Shown: positions 14,099 to 18,472 of the stretch, piece by piece
How positions within the stretch are numbered: position 1 is the stretch's first letter
Layout: each line of letters begins with the position of its first letter
Assembly: GCA_002404605.1 (NCBI GenBank)
Contig: DHKA01000105.1
Location: forward strand, 277-18,748
Source: Clostridiales bacterium UBA4706
GTDB taxonomy: Bacteria; Bacillota; Clostridia; Oscillospirales; Oscillospiraceae
Direction of reading: 5' to 3'
DNA: 18,472 nt
The notes under the pieces: model-generated
Databases searched by the model: none
Seen by the model: the letters and a program-made list of their open reading frames with translations, nothing else
Told to the model about the DNA's origin: nothing
Translations under genes and position numbers: made by a program

Positions 14099-15353
14099 AT
14101 CCCGCCGTCTGCGTCTCGGTCACATTTTCCTCATACAGACGCGGATAACGCGCGCGGTCACGGAAAATGAGCCAGACGGACAGCAGAATCGAGACGGTGA
14201 GTGCGCCGATCGTCAGCCCCCAGGCCGCCGTCGAGCCGTAAGCGTCGTATGCCTTGCCTTCGGCAATGTTGAAAATGCCGCGCAGGACGGTATACGCCAC
14301 GCCGGATACACTGTTGATGCGTCCGCGATGGGAGGCCGGGGTGCGCGCGGAGAGATACGGCCCGTCGGCAATGGTATTGATGATCTCGCCCCAGGTGAAA
14401 ATAAGCATGGCGGCGTAATACATCGGGATCGTGCCGAGGAACGTGAGGAACAGGATATATCCCACCAGGAACAGCAGTTTTCCCGTCAGGAGCTTTTTCG
14501 TATCGATCACGCGGCGGAAAAGGCGCGTAATGAGCGGAGTAAACAAAACGACTACGATGCAGTTGAGACTCGACACCGTGCCGTAGATGACCGCGCCGTT
14601 CTCGCCGTGGATACGCCCGAGATCCAGCGGCATGAGATAGCCGTACTGGTCGTATGCCGCGCTGCACAGAGCCGACACGGCAAGATACAGAAGGATCGTC
14701 GGATTCTGGCGGAGGATCGCAAAAATGCTCTCCCCGTCTCTTGCGCGCTGATACTCCGCGCGGCTGCCGGTCTGCTCCACGGGCGTGATATCCCGCACGA
14801 AAAACCAGATGAGGATCGTCGAGCAGCCAATGGCGATGCCGCTGATGATGAACGCGAGCCACAGGTAATTTTTAAACAGCAGGCCGCTGAGCGTCGGCGA
14901 GAGGACAAGACCGAGATTCGCGCCCCAGTACTGGAGCGAATATGCCTTATCGCGGTCCTCCAGCGGCGTGATATCGGCAATGATGGCGTTGTACGCCGGG
15001 CCCTCGATGGTCTGGAAAAGGCTGGCGACAAACATGAGCACGATCGTTCCCATGCCGAGCGGAACGCATCCGCAAAGGATGTAGCACACGACCGAAACGA
15101 TGTCTCCGACAATGATGATGTTCTTCTTGTTGAGCCGGTCGGCGAGCTTGCCGCCGAAAAGGGTGGCCGGCATCATCAAAATGCCGAACACCGCCGTAAG
15201 TATGGCAATGTTCCCGGCGCTCATGCCGAGCTTCTGGTTGAGGATCATCGTGAGCATGGGCCAGACCATCGAGCCCATGTTCGTCACGATCCGCCCGAAG
15301 AAGAGAACATAGTTCTCCCGGCGGAGCCCCTTATACTGTGAAAAGAAGTGCAT
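14097..15353 (-). CDS. Major facilitator superfamily transporter
   Basis: A 418-residue, very hydrophobic inner-membrane protein with about 12 predicted helices, in keeping with a secondary transporter or efflux permease. FGGKLADRLNKKNIIIVGD after the second helix is the MFS loop 2-3 signature (GxLaDrxGrkxxl type). A central hydrophilic loop (DITPVEQTGSRAEYQRARDG) separates the two six-helix halves. The substrate is not apparent; macrolide or multidrug efflux permeases have similar layout. The frame runs open further upstream into the preceding gene, but ATG 15353 follows GAGGG with 9 bases of spacing and starts MHFFSQYKGLRRENYVLFF, a natural MFS N-terminus. It begins 65 bases after the DUF362 stop with no terminator between, so cotranscription is likely. 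Confidence 0.88.
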   Translation of the reverse strand: MHFFSQYKGLRRENYVLFFGRIVTNMGSMVWPMLTMILNQKLGMSAGNIAILTAVFGILMMPATLFGGKLADRLNKKNIIIVGDIVSVVCYILCGCVPLGMGTIVLMFVASLFQTIEGPAYNAIIADITPLEDRDKAYSLQYWGANLGLVLSPTLSGLLFKNYLWLAFIISGIAIGCSTILIWFFVRDITPVEQTGSRAEYQRARDGESIFAILRQNPTILLYLAVSALCSAAYDQYGYLMPLDLGRIHGENGAVIYGTVSSLNCIVVVLFTPLITRLFRRVIDTKKLLTGKLLFLVGYILFLTFLGTIPMYYAAMLIFTWGEIINTIADGPYLSARTPASHRGRINSVSGVAYTVLRGIFNIAEGKAYDAYGSTAAWGLTIGALTVSILLSVWLIFRDRARYPRLYEENVTETQTAG

Positions 15354-15418
15354 GGATGTTTTCCCTCGTATTACTCCCGTATTATTTCTCTCTTTCTCCG
15401 GTTCTCTTTGCTCTGCCG

Positions 15419-16567
15419 CTATTTGCTCAAAAGCCGCGCAACGAACGAGCGCTGCGCGCGCATCGCCCCCGAGGGGCAAAATTCCTGGCAGCAGAAGCAC
15501 CGGACGCATTTCTTCCGGTCGATCACGGCGCGCCGGTTCACGATCGTGATCGCACCCGCCGGGCAGAGCCGTGCGCAGTGGCCGCAGCCGGTGCAGCCCT
15601 CGCCGAGCGCCGGTTTGGACCGGAGCAGCACGGCGATGCATTTTTTCATGAGCTTCCGGAACGGCTTATCGTCCGGGTTCGGCGCGAACCAGCTGCACGT
15701 GGCGCCGGAACGGACGAAATCGTCCACGCGGTACGGCGCGGCGTCCTTCACGCCGAGCGGCTCGCCTGCTTCGGAGAGCAGCCGGCGCTGCTTTGCCGCC
15801 GCGAGATACGGCAGCTCCTTTTCCTCCAGACCGAGCATCCACGCGCACAGCCGGTCAAGCTCATAGGAGCTCGTCGAGGCGAGGAGCGCGCCCATGTGCC
15901 GGGGCATTCCCTGCGTAGGGCCGTTGCCCTCCATGATGTCCACGGCGTCACACAGACAGAGCACCGGGCGGACAAATTCATTGAGATCAACGAGCATATT
16001 GGCGAACGCCATCGGATCGGGGTAGCGGAAATGGTACTCGCTCTTCACCGTACCGGGGATGACTCCGTAAAGGTTCTTTACCGCCGCCGTCATGCCCATG
16101 AGCCCGTGGGCCTTGAGCTTGGAGAAGTTGATGACGGCATCGCACTTTTCGAGCCACGCGGTATATTCAAAGCTCCTGACCGTGACGGCGTCCGGAAATT
16201 CGACCGTATGGTGCGAAAAGTCGCGGTTGAGTTCTCCCCCGGCGGCTTCGCAGAGCGCGTAATTGCCGAGCGAGTATACGCGGCCCAGCACCACGGCGGT
16301 GAACGGCTCGCCGGGGCTGTCGCCGAGAACGACCTCCGCGCCGCGCTCGCGCAGAAGGCGCGTGAGCTCCGCGGCCATGACCGGATGGGTCGTTGCGGCC
16401 TGCTCCGGCTTTCTCGCCGCGCAGAGATTGAGCTTTATCCCGATGCGCATGCCGGGCTTCACCCAATCGAGCCCGCCGACAGCGTCAAGCGCTGCAAGGA
16501 GCGCGGTGCGCACCGTTTCGGGTGCATAATCCCCGCAGGGGACGATGGAAAGTTTCGGTTCCGGCAT
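15419..16567 (-). CDS. DUF362 domain protein with C-terminal 2x[4Fe-4S] ferredoxin domain
   Basis: A 382-residue cytoplasmic protein. Residues about 5-290 form a DUF362 domain (KLNLCA, GDSPGEPFT, VINFSKLKAHGLMGMTAAVK, DIMEGNGPTQG are its usual conserved blocks). The C-terminus holds two CxxCxxCxxxCP motifs: Cys325/328/331/335 and Cys354/357/360/364, enough for two [4Fe-4S] clusters. The family is common in anaerobes and is thought to take part in electron transfer, but its reaction is not known to me. The frame continues 44 codons upstream, but ATG 16567 has GGGAGG 6 bases before it and lies just inside the predicted transcript. First gene of a two-gene unit with the MFS transporter and divergent from the NuoE/NuoF genes, itself a redox context. 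Confidence 0.9.
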   Translation of the reverse strand: MPEPKLSIVPCGDYAPETVRTALLAALDAVGGLDWVKPGMRIGIKLNLCAARKPEQAATTHPVMAAELTRLLRERGAEVVLGDSPGEPFTAVVLGRVYSLGNYALCEAAGGELNRDFSHHTVEFPDAVTVRSFEYTAWLEKCDAVINFSKLKAHGLMGMTAAVKNLYGVIPGTVKSEYHFRYPDPMAFANMLVDLNEFVRPVLCLCDAVDIMEGNGPTQGMPRHMGALLASTSSYELDRLCAWMLGLEEKELPYLAAAKQRRLLSEAGEPLGVKDAAPYRVDDFVRSGATCSWFAPNPDDKPFRKLMKKCIAVLLRSKPALGEGCTGCGHCARLCPAGAITIVNRRAVIDRKKCVRCFCCQEFCPSGAMRAQRSFVARLLSK

Positions 16568-16600
16568 GGTACGCCTCCCATATTTACAGACTAATTTTAT

Positions 16601-16629
16601 ATTATACCACATTTGCTTCTGCTGTGCAA
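16601..16629 (-). promoter_or_regulatory. Promoter of the DUF362-MFS unit
   Basis: On the minus strand, TTGCAC (16629-16624), 17 bases, TATAAT (16606-16601), with TG one base before the -10 (extended). The predicted start is near 16594. Confidence 0.72.
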
Positions 16630-16684
16630 CGGGATATGCAGTCGTCCGGAATGTGTAAAAATCTGTCATTGTTTGAAAAACAGG

Positions 16685-16713
16685 TTGATAAACAAACATT
16701 TATATGGTATGCT
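16685..16713 (+). promoter_or_regulatory. Promoter of the NuoE/NuoF-like operon
   Basis: TTGATA (16685-16690), 17 bases, TATGCT (16708-16713). The predicted start is near 16720, with a leader of about 56 bases. A TGTTTG / CAAACA inverted repeat (16670-16675, 16693-16698) brackets the -35 and could be an operator. Confidence 0.55.
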
Positions 16714-16775
16714 TATCGAGATAGTTATTTTTCGTGAAAAAGCGTCATTTAATCAACAAAAGGGGAATTATTGTT

Positions 16776-17258
16776 ATGTTATTTGATGGAGATTTCACAC
16801 TGACCGATCAGATCGTGGACAACCACGAGTGCAAGAGAGAAAATCTGATCGGGATGATGCAGGACGTGCAGGAGCATTACAAGTACCTGCCGCCGGAGGT
16901 GCTGGTGCATCTGGCGGGGCGGCTGCACATCAGCCCGGGCAAGGTATACAGCGTGGCGACGTTCTATGACCGCTTCTCGCTGGAAGCCAAAGGCAAGTAC
17001 ATTCTGCGCGTGTGCGACGGCACCGCCTGCCATGTGCGCAAATCGCAGCCGATCCTGGAGGCTCTGGAGGAGCATCTCGGGCTGAACGAGAAAAAGGTGA
17101 CGAGCAGCGACATGCTCTTCACGCTGGAGACCGTTGCGTGTCTCGGCGCGTGCGGCCTTGCGCCGGTCCTCACCGTGAACGGCGAGGTCCACGCGAAAAT
17201 GACGCCGGAGAAGGCGATCGCGCTCGTGGAGAGCATCCGGAAGGAGGAGACGAAATGA
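16776..17258 (+). CDS. nuoE: NuoE-like [2Fe-2S] thioredoxin-fold subunit (hydrogenase/diaphorase gamma subunit type)
   Basis: A 160-residue protein of the 24-kDa NADH dehydrogenase subunit family. An N-terminal helical bundle (MMQDVQEHYKYLPPEVLVHL) is followed by the thioredoxin-like ferredoxin domain with ligands Cys80, Cys85 (CDGTAC), Cys122 and Cys126 (CLGAC), the classic C-x4-C / C-x3-C [2Fe-2S] pattern. In anaerobes this subunit pairs with a NuoF-like flavoprotein in electron-bifurcating [FeFe]-hydrogenases (HydC), NADP-reducing hydrogenases (HndA) or NAD-linked formate dehydrogenases. The frame is open to 16734, but ATG 16776 has AGGGGA 9 bases upstream and gives the normal family length. 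The stop overlaps the next start as ATGA. Which complex it serves depends on genes outside the window. Confidence 0.93.
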   Translation: MLFDGDFTLTDQIVDNHECKRENLIGMMQDVQEHYKYLPPEVLVHLAGRLHISPGKVYSVATFYDRFSLEAKGKYILRVCDGTACHVRKSQPILEALEEHLGLNEKKVTSSDMLFTLETVACLGACGLAPVLTVNGEVHAKMTPEKAIALVESIRKEETK

Positions 17259-18472
17259 TCCGACGCACAAAGCTCACGTTTGAAGCCCAGCGCTGGAAGG
17301 CGGAGGAAGCGCTCGCGCGCGAGGGCGTTTCGATCATGGTATGCGCCGGTACAGGCTGCATCGCCGGCGGCTCGCTCGAAGTTTACGAGGAGCTGCGCCG
17401 CATCTGCGCGGAGAAGGGTCTCGCCGTCTCCGTGAACTTCTCCGAACATGCGGACGACGCCATCCATCTCAAGAAGACCGGCTGCCACGGCTTCTGCGAG
17501 ATCGGTCCGCTCGTCAACATCATGCCGCAGGATATTTTCTATACCCACGTCAAGCCCTCCGACTGCGCCGAGATCGTGGAAAAGACGATCATGAACGGGC
17601 AGATCATCAAGCGCCTCCTCTACAAGATGAACGGCAAGAGCTACGCCACGCAGGAGGAAGTCCCCTTCTATAATAAGCAGCACCGGATCGTACTCGAGCG
17701 CTGCGGCCATATGGACGCCGAGAGCATCTGGGAATATATCGCCCGCGGCGGCTACAAGGCGTTTGAAAAGGCGCTCTTCGAGCTGACCGACGAGCAGATC
17801 TGCATTGAAATGCTCACCTCCGGCCTGCGCGGACGCGGCGGCGGCGGCTTCCCCACCGGCAAAAAGTGGGACAGCGTGCGCCGTCAGCCGCAGGGCGAAA
17901 AGTACGTCGTCTGCAACGGCGACGAGGGCGACCCCGGCGCGTTCATGGACCGCTCCATCATGGAGGGCAACCCTCACTCGGTCATTGAGGGCATGATGAT
18001 CGCGGCGATCGCCGTCGGCGCGCAGAGGGGCTATATCTACGTCCGCGCGGAGTACCCGCTCGCGGTCGAACGGCTTCAGACCGCCATTGATCAGGCGCGC
18101 GAGGTGGGGCTTCTCGGCGAGAACATTCTCGGCACGGAATTTTCCTTTGACATCCGCATCAACCGCGGTGCGGGCGCGTTCGTCTGCGGCGAGGGCAGCG
18201 CGCTGACCGCATCCATCGAGGGCAACCGCGGCATGCCGCGCACCAAGCCCCCGCGCACCGTGGAAAAGGGTCTCTGGGCGAAGCCCACGGTGCTCAATAA
18301 CGTTGAGACCTTCGCCGCCGTACCGCTCATCATCGAGCACGGCGCGGCCTGGTTCCGGCAGGTCGGTACCGCCGGCTCTCCCGGCACGAAGGCGTTCGCG
18401 CTCACCGGCAACGTGGTAAATACCGGCCTTATTGAAGTGCCCATGGGCACGACGCTGCGCGAGATCATCTTC
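17255..18472 (+). CDS. nuoF: NuoF-like FMN/NADH-binding subunit with N-terminal [2Fe-2S] domain (C-terminus outside window)
   Basis: The first 406 residues of a NuoF/HydB/HndC-type diaphorase, open to the window edge. An N-terminal thioredoxin-like ferredoxin domain has ligands Cys30, Cys35 (CAGTGC), Cys77 and Cys81 (CHGFC), as in bifurcating hydrogenase beta subunits and unlike plain complex I NuoF. Then come the FMN/NADH motifs: GLRGRGGGGFPTGKKW (190-205), CNGDEGDPGAFMDR (220-233) and GAGAFVCGEGSALTASIEG (305-323), in which GEGSA replaces the more usual GEETA. The SLBB and C-terminal iron-sulphur parts are off the edge. It takes electrons between NADH and ferredoxin-type clusters. ATG overlaps the nuoE stop, with GGAGG upstream, so the genes are translationally coupled. 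Family secure; the particular complex is inferred. Confidence 0.93.
   Translation, partial: MIRRTKLTFEAQRWKAEEALAREGVSIMVCAGTGCIAGGSLEVYEELRRICAEKGLAVSVNFSEHADDAIHLKKTGCHGFCEIGPLVNIMPQDIFYTHVKPSDCAEIVEKTIMNGQIIKRLLYKMNGKSYATQEEVPFYNKQHRIVLERCGHMDAESIWEYIARGGYKAFEKALFELTDEQICIEMLTSGLRGRGGGGFPTGKKWDSVRRQPQGEKYVVCNGDEGDPGAFMDRSIMEGNPHSVIEGMMIAAIAVGAQRGYIYVRAEYPLAVERLQTAIDQAREVGLLGENILGTEFSFDIRINRGAGAFVCGEGSALTASIEGNRGMPRTKPPRTVEKGLWAKPTVLNNVETFAAVPLIIEHGAAWFRQVGTAGSPGTKAFALTGNVVNTGLIEVPMGTTLREIIF

Noticed and set aside
15354..15641. N-terminal extension of the MFS ORF into the DUF362 gene
   Set aside because: The extra 96 residues read as out-of-frame DUF362 sequence; ATG 15353 has a good ribosome binding site and a normal MFS N-terminus.
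15338..16594. 418-codon plus-strand ORF opposite the DUF362 gene
   Set aside because: Shadow; the real strand has DUF362 blocks and eight correctly spaced cluster cysteines.
16671..16700. Rex operator upstream of the NuoE/NuoF genes
   Set aside because: The sequence lacks the symmetrical TTGTTAA-type half-sites expected for Rex.
16964..18340. 458-codon minus-strand ORF opposite the NuoE/NuoF genes
   Set aside because: Antisense shadow of two strongly recognised genes.

Overview
The window is ordinary, densely packed bacterial chromosome from a GC-rich, anaerobic-looking member of the Bacillota, probably class Clostridia (Oscillospirales-like). That placement is inference. It rests on strong GGAGG-type ribosome binding sites, clean sigma-A promoters (several close to TTGACA-17-TATAAT), lipoproteins with lipobox signals, a stand-alone E2-like acyltransferase of a type common in Clostridia, and a NuoE/NuoF pair of the kind found in NADH-linked hydrogenases. 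There are no rRNA or tRNA genes, CRISPR arrays, insertion sequences or phage genes. Most long ORFs opposite the real genes are GC-driven shadows.

Layout, left to right. (1) 1-1619, minus: 5' part of tex, the S1-domain transcription accessory factor, cut by the window edge, with its own promoter. (2) 1698-2228, minus: a small signal-peptide protein gene, more AT-rich than its surroundings and interrupted by one in-frame TGA, but still with a strong promoter. (3) 2386-3528, plus: a lipoprotein with a Pro/Thr repeat linker and a NodB-like deacetylase domain. It ends at a bidirectional terminator shared with the next, convergent operon. (4) 8801-3567, minus: a tightly coupled polyphosphate operon of pap (tandem-domain PPK2, polyP:AMP phosphotransferase), ppk1 (polyphosphate kinase 1) and an FGGY sugar kinase, from one clear promoter to one clear terminator. 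(5) 9815-8949, minus: an E2-like acyltransferase whose DHRxxDG position reads DERIASG. (6) 10025-10450, plus: a small membrane protein with a C-terminal zinc ribbon. (7) 10565-12603, plus: a HExxH putative metallopeptidase, a BltD/PaiA-like GNAT acetyltransferase (TTG start) and an NTF2/SnoaL-like protein (GTG start). (8) 13493-12669, minus: a ComEC-like metallo-beta-lactamase-fold lipoprotein. (9) 13592-14038, plus: ElaA-like acetyltransferase, divergent from (8). (10) 16567-14097, minus: a DUF362 plus 2x[4Fe-4S] protein followed by an MFS transporter. (11) 16776-18472, plus: NuoE-like and NuoF-like subunits with an ATGA overlap, the start of an NADH-oxidising flavin/iron-sulphur module that continues beyond the window.

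The best-supported functional unit is the polyphosphate operon: PPK1 makes polyP from ATP, and Pap spends polyP to turn AMP into ADP. The last two genes are the diaphorase part of a bifurcating hydrogenase or related complex; the catalytic subunit is out of view. I see no convincing wholly new system. The most unusual items are the in-frame TGA gene, the coupling of a sugar kinase to both polyP enzymes, and the acyltransferase lacking the canonical catalytic histidine.
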